Source: an uncultured Rhodospirillales bacterium (GTDB lineage: Bacteria; Pseudomonadota; Alphaproteobacteria; Acetobacterales; Acetobacteraceae). Taken from it: a DNA stretch of 43,283 nucleotides. Shown piece by piece: positions 31,985 to 41,585 of this stretch. Under the pieces are notes generated by a model, which saw nothing but the letters and a program-made list of their open reading frames with translations, did not search any database and was not told where the DNA came from. The stretch's first letter is position 1; each line of letters starts with the position of its first letter. The position numbers and the translations under genes were made by a program. The stretch lies in NCBI GenBank assembly GCA_903881515.1, contig CAIRTN010000206.1, forward strand, positions 1 to 43,283. The letters are read 5' to 3'.

Positions 31985-32901
31985 TTCGCACCCCGCAGCC
32001 GCTCGGGCAGGGAAAGGATGCCGCCGGGCAGCCAGACCATCATCACCACGATCATCACCCCGAAAATGGCCAGATACCACTCGGCGGCAAAGCGCAGCCA
32101 TTCGGGGATCAGCACCACGATCATCGCGCCGATGGCGGGACCGAAGAACCGGCCGGAGCCGCCGGCGATGACCATCAGCAGCATCGACAGCGAGGTGTTC
32201 ACCCCGAACGGCGCCGGTTCGATGAAACCGACCAGGCAGGCGAAAAACGCCCCTGCCACCCCGGCATACGCGGCGCCGATGGCAAACGCGAGCAGGGTGT
32301 AGAACGTGGTATCGATGCCGACGCTCTCGGCCCGGATCGGATTGTCCCGCAGCGCCGCGAACGCCCGCCCCCAGGGCGAGCGCAGCAGCAACGCCATCAG
32401 CACGCCCATCGCGACCGTGGCGATCCAGGTGAACTGGAAAAAGTCGAGCGGCCGGCTGATGCGCCAGCCGAGCAATGTCGGCTCGGCGATGTTGTTGATG
32501 CCGAAGCTGCCCCCGGTCAGCCAATCCTCGTTGCGCAGCACAAGGTAGACCAGGATGTTGAACCCCAGCGTGGCGAAGGCAAGGTAATGGTGCTGCACCC
32601 TGAGCGCGGGAAAGCCAAGCAGCAGCCCGACGCCGAAACACAGCAGAGCGGCCAGCGGCAGCGCGGCCAGGAACGGCAGCCCGGCCTTCAGGGCGATCGC
32701 AGTGGTATAGGCCCCGATGCCCCAGAACGCCGCCTGCCCCAACGAAATCTGCCCGGCATAGCCAACGGTGAGGTTCAGTCCCATGCCGGCGATCACGTAC
32801 ACCGACCACAGGGTAACGATATAGATGCCGTAATTCTTCAACCCGGCCGGCAGGAAATAGATGGCGATCACCGCCGCGGCGATCAGCAGGAAACGCATCA
32901 A
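31981..32901 (-). CDS. livM: LivM-type ABC transporter permease
   Basis: 306 residues with about eight to nine hydrophobic segments. Family landmarks are NLTVGYAGQISLGQAAFWGIGAY near residue 45 and the cytoplasmic loop GRAFAALRDNPIRAESVGID. The ATG overlaps the livH stop (TGATG). It forms the membrane channel with LivH. Confidence 0.94.
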   Translation of the reverse strand: MMRFLLIAAAVIAIYFLPAGLKNYGIYIVTLWSVYVIAGMGLNLTVGYAGQISLGQAAFWGIGAYTTAIALKAGLPFLAALPLAALLCFGVGLLLGFPALRVQHHYLAFATLGFNILVYLVLRNEDWLTGGSFGINNIAEPTLLGWRISRPLDFFQFTWIATVAMGVLMALLLRSPWGRAFAALRDNPIRAESVGIDTTFYTLLAFAIGAAYAGVAGAFFACLVGFIEPAPFGVNTSLSMLLMVIAGGSGRFFGPAIGAMIVVLIPEWLRFAAEWYLAIFGVMIVVMMVWLPGGILSLPERLRGAK

Positions 32902-33776
32902 ACCTTGCGCTCCTCGGCCTTGCCCAACAGGCCCTCGGGCTTGAACAGAATCACGCCCAGGAACAGCAGCAGGGCAACGCCCTCCTTATATCCGGGGGAG
33001 ATATAGGCCCCGACCAGATTCTCCAGCACCCCCACCAGAATGCCGCCCAGCAGCGCCCCACGGCTGTTGTTGAACCCGCCGATGATGGCGGCGTAGAACG
33101 CCTTCAGGCCCAGGGTGTCGCCCATGTCGAACTTGGCGAGGTAGACCGGGGTGACCAGCAGGGCGGTGGTGGCGGCGAGGCCGGCGTTGACCAGGAAAGC
33201 GTAGAGCACCATGCGCTCGGCGTTGATGCCGAGCACCACGGCGGCGTCGCGGTTCTGGGCCACGGCCTGCATGGCGCGGCCGGTGAGCGTGCCGTTGAGG
33301 AAGGCCTGCAGGGCGAGCACGAGGCCGCCGGCGATGACGACGGTGCCGACATCGCTTACCGAGAGCTTGGCGCCGCCGAGGCTCAGCAGGGTCTCCGAGA
33401 AGATCGAGGGGAAGGTGTAGACCTGTGCGGAGTAGACGATGCGCACCGTCTGCTTCAGCGCGATCGACAGGCCGAGGGTGGCGATGACCAGCGGGATGAC
33501 GCCGTGGCGGATCATCGGGTCCACCACCAGCCGCTTGAAGCCGGCGCCGAGGATGATCAGGGAAACCACAAGGGTTGCGGCGAAGGCCAGCGGCAAGGGC
33601 AGGCCAGCGGGGCCGATGAAGAACAGCATGATGAAGGCGGGCAGCATCACCATCTCGCCAAGCGCGAAGTTGATGGTGCCGGAGGCCTGCCAGAGCAGGG
33701 TGAAGCCAAGCGCCGCCAGCGCGTAACACGCGCCGGTCGCGGTGCCGGAGACGATGAGTTGCAGAAAATCCGTCAC
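32898..33776 (-). CDS. livH: LivH-type ABC transporter permease
   Basis: 292 residues starting at GTG 33776. About eight membrane segments; landmarks are SGTATGACYALAALGFTLLWQASGTINFALGEMVML at the start and GRAMQAVAQNRDAAVVLGINAERMV in the coupling loop. The QuiC-like gene ends 64 bases upstream in the same direction, so the transporter genes probably belong to its transcript. No promoter or terminator is apparent in that gap. Confidence 0.94.
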   Translation of the reverse strand: MTDFLQLIVSGTATGACYALAALGFTLLWQASGTINFALGEMVMLPAFIMLFFIGPAGLPLPLAFAATLVVSLIILGAGFKRLVVDPMIRHGVIPLVIATLGLSIALKQTVRIVYSAQVYTFPSIFSETLLSLGGAKLSVSDVGTVVIAGGLVLALQAFLNGTLTGRAMQAVAQNRDAAVVLGINAERMVLYAFLVNAGLAATTALLVTPVYLAKFDMGDTLGLKAFYAAIIGGFNNSRGALLGGILVGVLENLVGAYISPGYKEGVALLLFLGVILFKPEGLLGKAEERKV

Positions 33777-33840
33777 GCGCTTGCCGCGCCTCCCCCCGAA
33801 TTCAGCGTCGTATCGTTTGCCCGGTGTTCCGGGTCAACCG

Positions 33841-35694
33841 TCAATAGGCGGGCATGCGCCGCTGCGATTGTACCGCCAGCCGCACAGCGGCATTCACCGC
33901 GCCGAAACCGCGATAGCCCTGACGGGCGCAGATCTCGAAGAAAAACCGATCCTCGTAGGTTTCGGTGAAGGCATGGGTGAAGGTGCCATTGGCATCGGCA
34001 TCATAAAGCAGGTTATGCTCCCGCAGCGCCTCCAGCGTTTCGTCGTCCAGGCCGTGACGGGCGGCGAGGTCGTCGTAATAGTTTTCCGGGATCGGCAGCA
34101 GGGTGGCACCTGAGGCTTCGAGGCTGGCGATGGTGGGCTGGATGGCGTCGCAGGCGAAGGCGATGTGCTGCACGCCGGCGCCGGCATAGGCGGAGACGAA
34201 GCGGCCGGTGGCGGTTTCGCGCGATTCGGAGATGTTCAGCGGCAGGCGGACGGTGCCGTCGCGGCTGATCATGGCGCGGCTGCGGATCAGGCCGTAGGGG
34301 TCGGGGATTTCGAACACCGGCTCGGGCTGAAAGCCGAACACGGCGCGCCAGAACAGCACGAAGCCGTCCATCCGCCCGGTGGGCAGGGCCTGGGCCAGGT
34401 GGTCGATGCCGGTGAAGCTGCCGGGGTCGGCGGGCAGGGGCAGCAGGTCAAAATCGGCGTCGTAGAGGCTGCGGCCAGAGGGGTCGGGGGCGACGAGCAG
34501 AACGAGCGTGCCATCAGGCGTGCGCACGCCGGGGATGCTGCGTTCGCCAGCGGCGGCGGGCTCCTCCCAGTTCGGGCAGAACAGCGCGGCGGCGCGGTCA
34601 AGCGCGCGGGCGGTGTCGTCAACGCGCAGCGCGATGGCGCAGACCGAGGGGCCATGCAGCTGGAAATGCCAGCTGGCGGCGCTGTCGGGCTCGGCGTTGA
34701 GCACGAAATTGACCCGGCCCTGGCGGTAGAGATCGACGTCCTTCGATTTGTGCCGGCCGGCGCGATGGAAACCCATGGTTTCGAGATAGGCGGCCAGATC
34801 GGCGCGAGCGGGCTCATCGACGGCGAATTCGAGGAACTCGATGCCGTCGAATTCCGGCAGCGGCGGCAGGACGGCGATGCCGGCCTCGTCGGCCAGCAGG
34901 GCAAGCGAGCGGCGGGCGTCGCGCGCGGTGAGCCGGGCGGGCGCGGCGCGGAAATCGTCATTGAAGATCTCCAGCGACAGCGGACCGGTATAGCCCGACG
35001 CCATCACGGCATGGACGAAGCCGGGAACGTCGAGCTGGCCCTGGCCGGGGAAGTTGCGGTGATGCCGGCTCCAGGACAGCACGTCCATCGACAGCTTCGG
35101 CGCGTCGGCGAGTTGAACGAAAAACAGCTTCTCGGCCGGCACGTTGGCGATGCCGGACGGGTCGTCGCCAAGCGACAGGGTGTGGAAGCTGTCGACGATC
35201 AGTCCCAGCGCGGGGTGATCGGCGCGCCGCACGATGTCCCACGCCTGGCCCCAGCTGCGCGTATGCCGCCCCCAGGCCAGGGCTTCGAAACCGACGCGCA
35301 GGCCGCGGGCGGCGGCGCGCTCGGCCATCTCGGCGAGATCGGCGGCGGCCCGGGCGGGGTCGTCGAGGCTGGTGAGCAGGGTGTTGCTGCAGACCAGCAC
35401 GAGGTCGGTGCCGAGGGCCTGCATCACGTCGAACTTGCGTTCGGCGCGGTCAAGATTGCGGCGGCGCTGCGGCTCGGGCATCGCCTCGAAATCGCGGAAC
35501 GGTTGGAAGATGTCGATCGACAGCCCGAGATCGGCGGCGATGCGGCGGACATCGGCGGGCGAGCCGTCGAAAGTCAGCAGGTCGTTCTCGAAGATCTCCA
35601 CGCCGTCGAAGCCAACAGAGGCGATCGCCTCCAGCTTTTCCGGCAGGGTGCCGCTGAGGCAGACGGTGGCGATGCAGGTCCGGGGTGTGATCAT
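33841..35694 (-). CDS. quiC: 3-dehydroshikimate dehydratase-like TIM barrel fused to HPPD-like domain (QuiC1 type)
   Basis: 617 residues. The N-terminal half (to about 275) is a sugar-isomerase-like TIM barrel in which Glu137, Asp168, Gln194 and Glu242 fall where this family's four divalent-metal ligands are expected. The C-terminal half is a vicinal-oxygen-chelate/4-hydroxyphenylpyruvate dioxygenase-like domain with His432, His510 and Glu587 as the likely Fe site (DHLAQ, QHIAF, FFEICARQGYRGFG). QuiC1-type fusions convert 3-dehydroshikimate to protocatechuate; a separate dioxygenase activity for the second half is not established. No protocatechuate ring-cleavage genes lie in the window. It is divergent from a GntR regulator and followed by liv genes. 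Confidence 0.87.
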   Translation of the reverse strand: MITPRTCIATVCLSGTLPEKLEAIASVGFDGVEIFENDLLTFDGSPADVRRIAADLGLSIDIFQPFRDFEAMPEPQRRRNLDRAERKFDVMQALGTDLVLVCSNTLLTSLDDPARAAADLAEMAERAAARGLRVGFEALAWGRHTRSWGQAWDIVRRADHPALGLIVDSFHTLSLGDDPSGIANVPAEKLFFVQLADAPKLSMDVLSWSRHHRNFPGQGQLDVPGFVHAVMASGYTGPLSLEIFNDDFRAAPARLTARDARRSLALLADEAGIAVLPPLPEFDGIEFLEFAVDEPARADLAAYLETMGFHRAGRHKSKDVDLYRQGRVNFVLNAEPDSAASWHFQLHGPSVCAIALRVDDTARALDRAAALFCPNWEEPAAAGERSIPGVRTPDGTLVLLVAPDPSGRSLYDADFDLLPLPADPGSFTGIDHLAQALPTGRMDGFVLFWRAVFGFQPEPVFEIPDPYGLIRSRAMISRDGTVRLPLNISESRETATGRFVSAYAGAGVQHIAFACDAIQPTIASLEASGATLLPIPENYYDDLAARHGLDDETLEALREHNLLYDADANGTFTHAFTETYEDRFFFEICARQGYRGFGAVNAAVRLAVQSQRRMPAY

Positions 35695-35716
35695 ATCCGT
35701 TTAATAGGAGATTTTA

Positions 35717-35738
35717 CGAAATCGTCAATGATTTATCG
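35717..35738. promoter_or_regulatory. Operator-like dyad between quiC-like gene and GntR regulator
   Basis: CGAAATC (35717-35723) is repeated inverted as GATTT-A-TCG (35730-35738) around GTCAAT, in the AT-rich 82-base space between the divergent genes. The spacing and the AT-rich dyad are of the kind bound by FadR/GntR dimers, so the adjacent regulator may control both directions. It is not possible to tell repression from activation. Confidence 0.5.
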
Positions 35739-35776
35739 TTTCTTGCTGGCATGGCGGCTTCGTGCGACAAGGCCAT

Positions 35777-36469
35777 ATGAGCGGCATTGAAGACGAAATC
35801 GGCCAAGACCCCTCCCCTGCCCCCGGGGTGATGGAAGCGGCCTATGGCCGGCTGCGCGGCGAAATCCTCGCCGGCACGCTGGGGCCGGGCACACGGCTGA
35901 AGCTGGACGGGCTGCGCGACCGCTACGGCGCGAGCGTCAACACGCTGCGCGAGGCGCTGTCGCGGCTGCTCGCCGACGGGCTGGTGCAAAGCGAGGGACA
36001 GCGCGGGTTTACCGTGGTGCCGGCCTCGCTGGCCGATTTGCACGATATCACCGAGGTGCGCTGCCTGCTGGAATGCGAAGCGGCGCGGCGGTCGCTGGCG
36101 CGGGCGGATCTGGAGTGGGAGGCACGGCTGGTCGGCGCCTATCACAAGCTGAGCCGGGTCGAGACCATCGTCGACGAGAACCGCGAGCGCTGGGGCGGCC
36201 GGCTGGAGGACTACAACCGCGAATTTCACGCAGCCCTGATCTCGGCCTGCGGCTCGCGCTGGCTGCTGCATCTGTTCGGCACGATGTACGACCAGAGCCT
36301 GCGCTATCGCATGCTGTCGCTGCAGACCGCGGCGTTTCCGCGCGAGCAGTCGCGCCGGGAGCATCGCGAATTGCTCGACGCCGCCCTGGCGCGCGATGCC
36401 GAAACGGTCTGCCGTGTGTTGCAGGTGCATATCACCAAGGGTCTGGAACTCTACGAGGCCCTGAAGTGA
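35777..36469 (+). CDS. GntR-family (FadR/FCD subfamily) transcriptional regulator
   Basis: 230 residues from ATG 35777 (AAGG 5 bases upstream); a GTG at 35762 would add five residues. The winged helix-turn-helix occupies about residues 20-80 (AAYGRLRGEILAGTLGPGTRLKLDGLRDRYGASVNTLREALSRLLADGLV). An FCD effector-binding domain follows, with the helices EVRCLLECEAARRSLA and the metal/ligand His residues in NREFHAALI, SRREHRELLDAAL and HITKGLELY. First gene of a GntR, phosphoribosyltransferase, adenine deaminase operon and divergent from the quiC-like gene; it may respond to an organic acid. Confidence 0.92.
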   Translation: MSGIEDEIGQDPSPAPGVMEAAYGRLRGEILAGTLGPGTRLKLDGLRDRYGASVNTLREALSRLLADGLVQSEGQRGFTVVPASLADLHDITEVRCLLECEAARRSLARADLEWEARLVGAYHKLSRVETIVDENRERWGGRLEDYNREFHAALISACGSRWLLHLFGTMYDQSLRYRMLSLQTAAFPREQSRREHRELLDAALARDAETVCRVLQVHITKGLELYEALK

Positions 36470-37095
36470 GCCCCCCCTGGCAGGCATTCGTGCCGCCGCC
36501 GGCGCAATGGCGCGAGAACTATCCGGCGCTGATGCCAGACGGCTCGGCGCTGATGCTGCCGATCCGCCCGATTGGCGTCGCCGGGCTGATCGCCAACCAG
36601 GCCTCGTTTCTGGTGCTGGACCGGCTCTCGGCCTGGCTGGCCGAAAAACTCGCCCCGTTTCAGCCCGAAGTGATCGTCGGCCTGCCCACCCTCGGCCACG
36701 CCGTCGCCCCCTGCGTCGCCCGCGCCCTCGGCCATCCCGGATGGGTCGCGATCGGGCATTCGCGCAAGCTCTGGTACGACGAGGCCCTGTCGGTCTCGGC
36801 CACCTCCATCACCACGCCGGATGCACGGCGGATGTGGCTGGACCCGCGCACGCTGGACCAACTGCACGGCAAACGCGTGGTGCTGGTGGATGACGTGATC
36901 AGCACCGGCCGCTCGATCCGATCCGGCCTCGCCCTGCTGGAGATGGCCGAAATCCGGCCAGTCGCGGTCGTAGCCCTGATGGCGCAGACACGCCGCTGGC
37001 AGGATGGCTGGAACCCGGCGCTTCCCGTGGTTACGGTATTCTCCACGCCCCTGCTGCGGCGGGACGGCGACGGAGCATGGCAGGAGGCCGAGTGA
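36466..37095 (+). CDS. Purine phosphoribosyltransferase-like protein
   Basis: 209 residues from GTG 36466, which overlaps the regulator stop (GTGA). The type-I PRTase signature for PRPP binding is VVLVDDVISTGRS at 138-150, with the acidic pair Asp142-Asp143, and the preceding EVIVGLPTLGHAVAPCVARAL is the partner loop. It would attach a purine base to PRPP. An adenine- or hypoxanthine-type base fits the adenine deaminase encoded immediately downstream (shared base TGATG). It is not a canonical Apt or Hpt by sequence, so specificity is inferred from context. Confidence 0.83.
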   Translation: MSPPWQAFVPPPAQWRENYPALMPDGSALMLPIRPIGVAGLIANQASFLVLDRLSAWLAEKLAPFQPEVIVGLPTLGHAVAPCVARALGHPGWVAIGHSRKLWYDEALSVSATSITTPDARRMWLDPRTLDQLHGKRVVLVDDVISTGRSIRSGLALLEMAEIRPVAVVALMAQTRRWQDGWNPALPVVTVFSTPLLRRDGDGAWQEAE

Positions 37096-38855
37096 TGGAA
37101 GCGGCGTTGAACGATCCGGCATTGCGGGCGCGGGCAATCCGCGCGGCCCGCGGGCTCACCGGCTTCGATGTGCTGATCAAAGGCGCTGTGCTGGCCGACG
37201 TCGCCACCGGCGAACTCCGCCCGGCCGATATCGGCCTGGTCGGCGCGCTGATCGCCAGCGTGCATGCGCCGGGAACCCGCAGCGACGCCGCGCGGCTGAT
37301 CGACGCCAGCGGCAAGATCGCCGCCCCCGGGCTGATCGACACGCATGTGCATATCGAAAGCTCGATGGTCACGCCGCGGCGCTTCGCCGAAACCGTGGTG
37401 CCGCAAGGCACCACAACGATCTGCTGGGACCCGCACGAGGTCGGCAACGTCATGGGGCTGGACGGCGTGCGCTGGGCAGTGCGGTCCTCGCGCGATCTGC
37501 CGCTGCGCATCCTGCTGCTGGCCTCGTCCTGCGTCCCCTCGGCGCCGGGGCTGGAGCTGTCCGGCGCGGAGTTCGGCGGCGGCGAAATGGCGGAGATGCT
37601 GTCCTGGCCGGAGGTCGTCGGCGTCGCCGAGGTGATGGACATGCGCGGCGTGCTGGACGGCAGCGCGCGGATGAACGCGATCGTCGGCGCCGGACTGGCC
37701 TCGGGCAAGCTGGTCTGCGGCCATGGCCGCGGCCTCGGCGGCGCCGATCTGCTGGGCTTCGCCGCGGCCGGGATCGGCTCGGATCATGAGATCACCTCGG
37801 GCGAGGATCTGCTGGCCAAGCTGCGCGCCGGGTTCACCATCGAACTGCGCGGCTCGCACGATTATGTGCTGCCGGGCGTGGTGCAGGCGCTGGCCACGCT
37901 GCAATCGCTGCCGCCGACGCTGACGATCTGTACCGACGACGTGTTCCCCGATGACCTCACCGCCGCCGGTGGCATGGCCGACGTCCTCAAACGCCTGGTC
38001 GGCTATGGCATGAACGCGATGGACGCGCTGCGCGCCGCAACCCTGCAGGCGGCATTGCGCCTGCAACGCGACGACCTCGGCCTGGTGGCGCCGGGCCGGC
38101 GGGCCGATATCGTGCTGTTCGACGATCTGCTGGGCTTCCGTGCCGCCCGCGTGTTCGCCGACGGGGTGGAGGTCGGCGTCGATGGCAAACTCGCCATCCC
38201 GCTCCGCCCGGACGGCGTCGCGCTGCCGGCCGGCTCGGTCAAGGTGCCCCCGCTGACGCCCGCCGATTTCCGCATCGCCGCTAACGGCACAACAGTGCGC
38301 CTGCGCACGGTCGACAAGCCACGCTTCACCGAATGGGGCGAGATCGAAGCCGACATCGCCGACGGCGCGGCCATCCTGCCGCCCGGCGCGACGATGATGG
38401 CAGTGATCCATCGCCACGGCCGCGCGCCGGCCCGCCCGGTGCTGGGGGTGATGCGCGGCTGGGGCGACTGGCGCGGCGCGATCGCGACCACCATCGCACA
38501 TGACAGCCACAATCTGATCGTGATGGGCCGCACGCCGGAAGACATGGCCGCGGCGGCAAACGCGGTGATCGCGGCCGATGGCGGCGTCGCGGTGGCCCGC
38601 GACGGCGCGATAACCGCATTGCTGGCACTGCCAGTGTGCGGGCTGCTGTCCGACGCACCAACGCCCGAGGTCGCCGCCGGCTTCGCCGCGCTCCGCCGCG
38701 CCGCGGCCGAAATCTCCGACTGGCCGCCCCCGCTGGCCTCGATCAAATCAGTGTTCGGCTCCAGCCTGGCCTGCAACCCCGGCCCACATGTCACCGATAT
38801 CGGCATCACCGACGGCACCACCGGCGAAGTGTTCGCGTCTTCGGTGATTGCCTAA
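37095..38855 (+). CDS. ade: Adenine deaminase
   Basis: 586 residues from ATG 37095, with AGGAGG at 37081-37086; an ATG at 37077 would precede the ribosome site. Amidohydrolase-superfamily metal motif HVHIESS at 84-90 (His84, His86, Glu88) and later ligand segments CGHGRG and IGSDHEITSGED are present, as is the C-terminal Ade domain (TEWGEIEADIADGAAILPPGATMMAVIHRHG). It converts adenine to hypoxanthine and ammonia. Coupled with the phosphoribosyltransferase it forms a small purine-salvage or nitrogen-scavenging unit. Its stop overlaps the stop of the convergent Dpp ATPase gene by two bases. Confidence 0.94.
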   Translation: MEAALNDPALRARAIRAARGLTGFDVLIKGAVLADVATGELRPADIGLVGALIASVHAPGTRSDAARLIDASGKIAAPGLIDTHVHIESSMVTPRRFAETVVPQGTTTICWDPHEVGNVMGLDGVRWAVRSSRDLPLRILLLASSCVPSAPGLELSGAEFGGGEMAEMLSWPEVVGVAEVMDMRGVLDGSARMNAIVGAGLASGKLVCGHGRGLGGADLLGFAAAGIGSDHEITSGEDLLAKLRAGFTIELRGSHDYVLPGVVQALATLQSLPPTLTICTDDVFPDDLTAAGGMADVLKRLVGYGMNAMDALRAATLQAALRLQRDDLGLVAPGRRADIVLFDDLLGFRAARVFADGVEVGVDGKLAIPLRPDGVALPAGSVKVPPLTPADFRIAANGTTVRLRTVDKPRFTEWGEIEADIADGAAILPPGATMMAVIHRHGRAPARPVLGVMRGWGDWRGAIATTIAHDSHNLIVMGRTPEDMAAAANAVIAADGGVAVARDGAITALLALPVCGLLSDAPTPEVAAGFAALRRAAAEISDWPPPLASIKSVFGSSLACNPGPHVTDIGITDGTTGEVFASSVIA

Positions 38856-39802
38856 TAGGCGACGTGGCAGGCCACGCCGGTTTCGCCGATCATCCGCCAC
38901 GCTGGCACCTCGCTGCGGCAGCGCGCTATGGCCAGGGGGCATCTGGTGTGAAAGCGGCAGCCTGGCGGCGGAGCGGCGGGGCTGGGGATTTCGCCGGTCA
39001 GCGGCACGTGCGGCTTGGCGCGTTGCACCACCGGGTCGGGTTCCGGCACGGCGGCGAGCAGGGCGCGGGTGTAGGGGTGGCGCGGGGTGGCGAACAGCGC
39101 GTCGCGCGGCGCCAGTTCCACCAGGCGGCCGAGATACATCACCGCGACGCGGTCGGCGACGTGCCGCACCACGGCCAGGTCGTGCGAGACGAACAGGTTG
39201 GCCATGCCGTGCTGCGCCTGCAGCTCGACCAGCAGGTTCAGCACCTGGGCGCGCACGGAGACATCGAGGGCGGAGACCGGTTCGTCGCAGATCAGCAGCG
39301 CCGGGCGCAGCGCCAGTGCGCGCGCGATCACCACGCGCTGGCGTTGCCCGCCGCTGAACTGGTGCGGGTAGTTGCCGGCCTGGGACGGGCGGAGGCCGAC
39401 CTCCTCCAGCAGTCGCGCCACTTCGGTGCGGAGTGCGGCGCCGCGAAAGAGGTTGCGCACCAGCAGCGGTTCGCCGATCGCTTCGCCCACCGTCATGCGC
39501 GGGTTCAGCGAGGTCACCGGGTCCTGAAATACCATCTGCACCCGCGCGCGCATCGCCCGCAGCGTGGCGCGGGAGGCGCCGACCAGTTCGGTGCCCAGCA
39601 CGCGCACGCTGCCGGAGGTTGGCGGCAGCAGGCCGACCACGGCGTTGGCGAGCGTGGATTTGCCGCAGCCGGATTCACCGACCAGACCGAGGGTTTCGCC
39701 GGGGGCGATCGACAGCGACACGCCATCGACGGCGCGGATCGGCGCGCCGCCGCGGCCGGGGAAATGCACGTGCAGGTCGTGCAGGTCGAGCGGCGCGTTC
39801 AT
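38852..39802 (-). CDS. Oligopeptide-type ABC transporter ATPase, DppF/OppF-like (second system)
   Basis: 316 residues. Walker [11 protein letters not shown]-loop [22 protein letters not shown], signature [15 protein letters not shown], Walker [13 protein letters not shown] and H-loop SHD are intact. The oligo_HPY tail has [14 protein letters not shown] and a final ACHVAY. Last gene of the operon entering the window from 43283. It overlaps the DppD-like gene by four bases and converges on adenine deaminase. Confidence 0.95.
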   Translation of the reverse strand: MNAPLDLHDLHVHFPGRGGAPIRAVDGVSLSIAPGETLGLVGESGCGKSTLANAVVGLLPPTSGSVRVLGTELVGASRATLRAMRARVQMVFQDPVTSLNPRMTVGEAIGEPLLVRNLFRGAALRTEVARLLEEVGLRPSQAGNYPHQFSGGQRQRVVIARALALRPALLICDEPVSALDVSVRAQVLNLLVELQAQHGMANLFVSHDLAVVRHVADRVAVMYLGRLVELAPRDALFATPRHPYTRALLAAVPEPDPVVQRAKPHVPLTGEIPSPAAPPPGCRFHTRCPLAIARCRSEVPAWRMIGETGVACHVAY

Positions 39803-40752
39803 GCGACGCGGCCGGCGTGGAAACAGGCGGCCAGACGGTTGCCGGCGACCGGCAGCAAAGGCGGGGTTTCGGCGCGGCAGCGGGCGTCGGCCAGCGGGCA
39901 GCGCTCGGCGAAGCGGCAGCCAGGGCCGAACTCCGCCGGCGCCGGGACGCGGCCGTCGATCACCGCGAGCTTTGATTTCGGCTCGTCCGACAGGCGCGGG
40001 ATCGAGGCCAGCAGCAGCGCGGTGTAGGGATGGCCGGGGCGAGCGAACACGGCCTCGGTCGGACCGGTTTCGGCGATCCGCCCGGCATACATTACCGCCA
40101 CGCGGTCAGCGATGTCGGCGACCACGCCCATGTCATGGGTGATCAGCAGCACGGCGGTCTGCCGCTCGACGGCGAGGCGACGCAGGAGATCGAGGATCTG
40201 GGCCTGGATCGTGACATCCAGCGCGGTGGTGGGTTCGTCGGCCAGCAGCACGATGGGCCGCGCGATCAGGGCGGTGGCGATCATCACCCGTTGGCACATG
40301 CCGCCGGAGAGTTCGAACGGGTATTGGTCAATGCGGCGCGCGGGGTCGGAAATGCCGACATCTTCGAGCATGCGCAGCACCCGCGGGCGGGCGCTGGCGC
40401 GCGGCAGGCGCAGGGATTCGGCGATCTGCGCGCCGACGCGGGCCAACGGGTCGAGCGCGGCTTGCGGTTCCTGAAAGATCATCGACATGCGCTGACCGCG
40501 GAGATCACGCAGGCGGCGTTCCGGCCAGTCGGTGATGTCGTCGCTGCCGAGGCGGATGCGCCCGCCGGTCTGCCGGATCGCATCGGGCAGCAGGCGCATC
40601 ACGGCGCTGGCGGTGAGCGACTTGCCGCAGCCGGATTCGCCGACCAGGGCCAGCACCTCGCCGGGGGCGACGGCGAAGCTGACGCCGTCGACGATGTTGG
40701 CGCCGGAGATGGACAGGCTGAGGTTTTCGACGGTGAGGGCGGGGGCGGTCAT
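39799..40752 (-). CDS. Oligopeptide-type ABC transporter ATPase, DppD/OppD-like (second system)
   Basis: 317 residues from ATG 40752, two bases after the permease stop; the longer frame above it is the shifted permease. Walker [10 protein letters not shown], Walker [13 protein letters not shown] and H-loop THD are normal. The ABC signature reads [12 protein letters not shown], with Cys in the place usually taken by Arg or Gln, a minor variant. The oligo_HPY tail contains [14 protein letters not shown]. Confidence 0.94.
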   Translation of the reverse strand: MTAPALTVENLSLSISGANIVDGVSFAVAPGEVLALVGESGCGKSLTASAVMRLLPDAIRQTGGRIRLGSDDITDWPERRLRDLRGQRMSMIFQEPQAALDPLARVGAQIAESLRLPRASARPRVLRMLEDVGISDPARRIDQYPFELSGGMCQRVMIATALIARPIVLLADEPTTALDVTIQAQILDLLRRLAVERQTAVLLITHDMGVVADIADRVAVMYAGRIAETGPTEAVFARPGHPYTALLLASIPRLSDEPKSKLAVIDGRVPAPAEFGPGCRFAERCPLADARCRAETPPLLPVAGNRLAACFHAGRVA

Positions 40753-40754
40753 CG

Positions 40755-41585
40755 CTAGCGCCCCTGGGCCCGGGGGTCGACCCGATCGCGCAGCCAGTCG
40801 CCGAAGACGTTGACGCACAGCACGAGCACGAACAGGCACATTCCGGGAAACACCGTCAGCCACCAGGCCCGCGCTACATATTGCCGGCCGGCACTCATGA
40901 TCGAGCCCCAGGAGGGGTAGGGCGGTTGGATGCCGAGGCCGAGGAAGGACAGCCCGGCCTCGAACAGGATCATCAGCCCGAATTCGCTGGTGGCGACCAC
41001 CACCAGCGGGCCGGCGATGTTGGGCAGCACGTGGCGCAGCAGCAGGCGCAACGGCCCGCACCCGGCCATCTCGGCGGCGCGGATATAGGGTAGGGTCGCG
41101 ACCTGCAGGGTCTGCGCATAGGCGACGCGGGTGTAGCGCGGCCAGCGGGTGAGCCCGAGCACCAGCACCAGGTTGAGGAAGCCCGGCCCCAGCACCGCCA
41201 CGGTGATTACCGCGAGCAGGATCGCCGGGATCGACAGCATGGTGTCCACCAGCCGCATCACCAGGATGGCGGTCCAGCCACGGAACCAGCCGGCGAGCAT
41301 GCCGAGCAAAGTGCCGACAACGAGGGAGACCGAGACCGACAGGGCGGCGACCAGCAGCGAGGCCCGCGCGCCGTAGAGGATACGCGACAGCAGATCGCGC
41401 CCGAGATCGTCCGAGCCCAGCAGCAGCAGCTTGCCGCTGACCATCGCACCGGGCGGGCGCAGGCGCATCAGCAAGGACTGGCGCAGCGGGTCGAACGGGG
41501 ACAGCAACGGCGCCGCCGCCGCCGCCAGCGCGAAGATCGCCAGCAGCGACAGGATCACCGCCATTCCAGGCGAGATGCGCTTCAT
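40755..41585 (-). CDS. Oligopeptide-type ABC transporter permease, DppC-like (second system)
   Basis: 276 residues with an N-terminal membrane helix, the LLLGSDDLGRDLLSRILYGARASL segment of DppC proteins, and five further helices. The EAA loop is around YIRAAEMAGCGPLRLLLRHVLPN. Its ATG overlaps the DppB-like stop (ATGA). Confidence 0.94.
   Translation of the reverse strand: MKRISPGMAVILSLLAIFALAAAAAPLLSPFDPLRQSLLMRLRPPGAMVSGKLLLLGSDDLGRDLLSRILYGARASLLVAALSVSVSLVVGTLLGMLAGWFRGWTAILVMRLVDTMLSIPAILLAVITVAVLGPGFLNLVLVLGLTRWPRYTRVAYAQTLQVATLPYIRAAEMAGCGPLRLLLRHVLPNIAGPLVVVATSEFGLMILFEAGLSFLGLGIQPPYPSWGSIMSAGRQYVARAWWLTVFPGMCLFVLVLCVNVFGDWLRDRVDPRAQGR

Noticed and set aside
28502-32302. A 1266-codon open frame on the plus strand
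   Set aside because: From about 29336 it is antisense to well-supported liv genes, and its codon use mirrors theirs. Only the portion near 28751-29250 resembles a protein.
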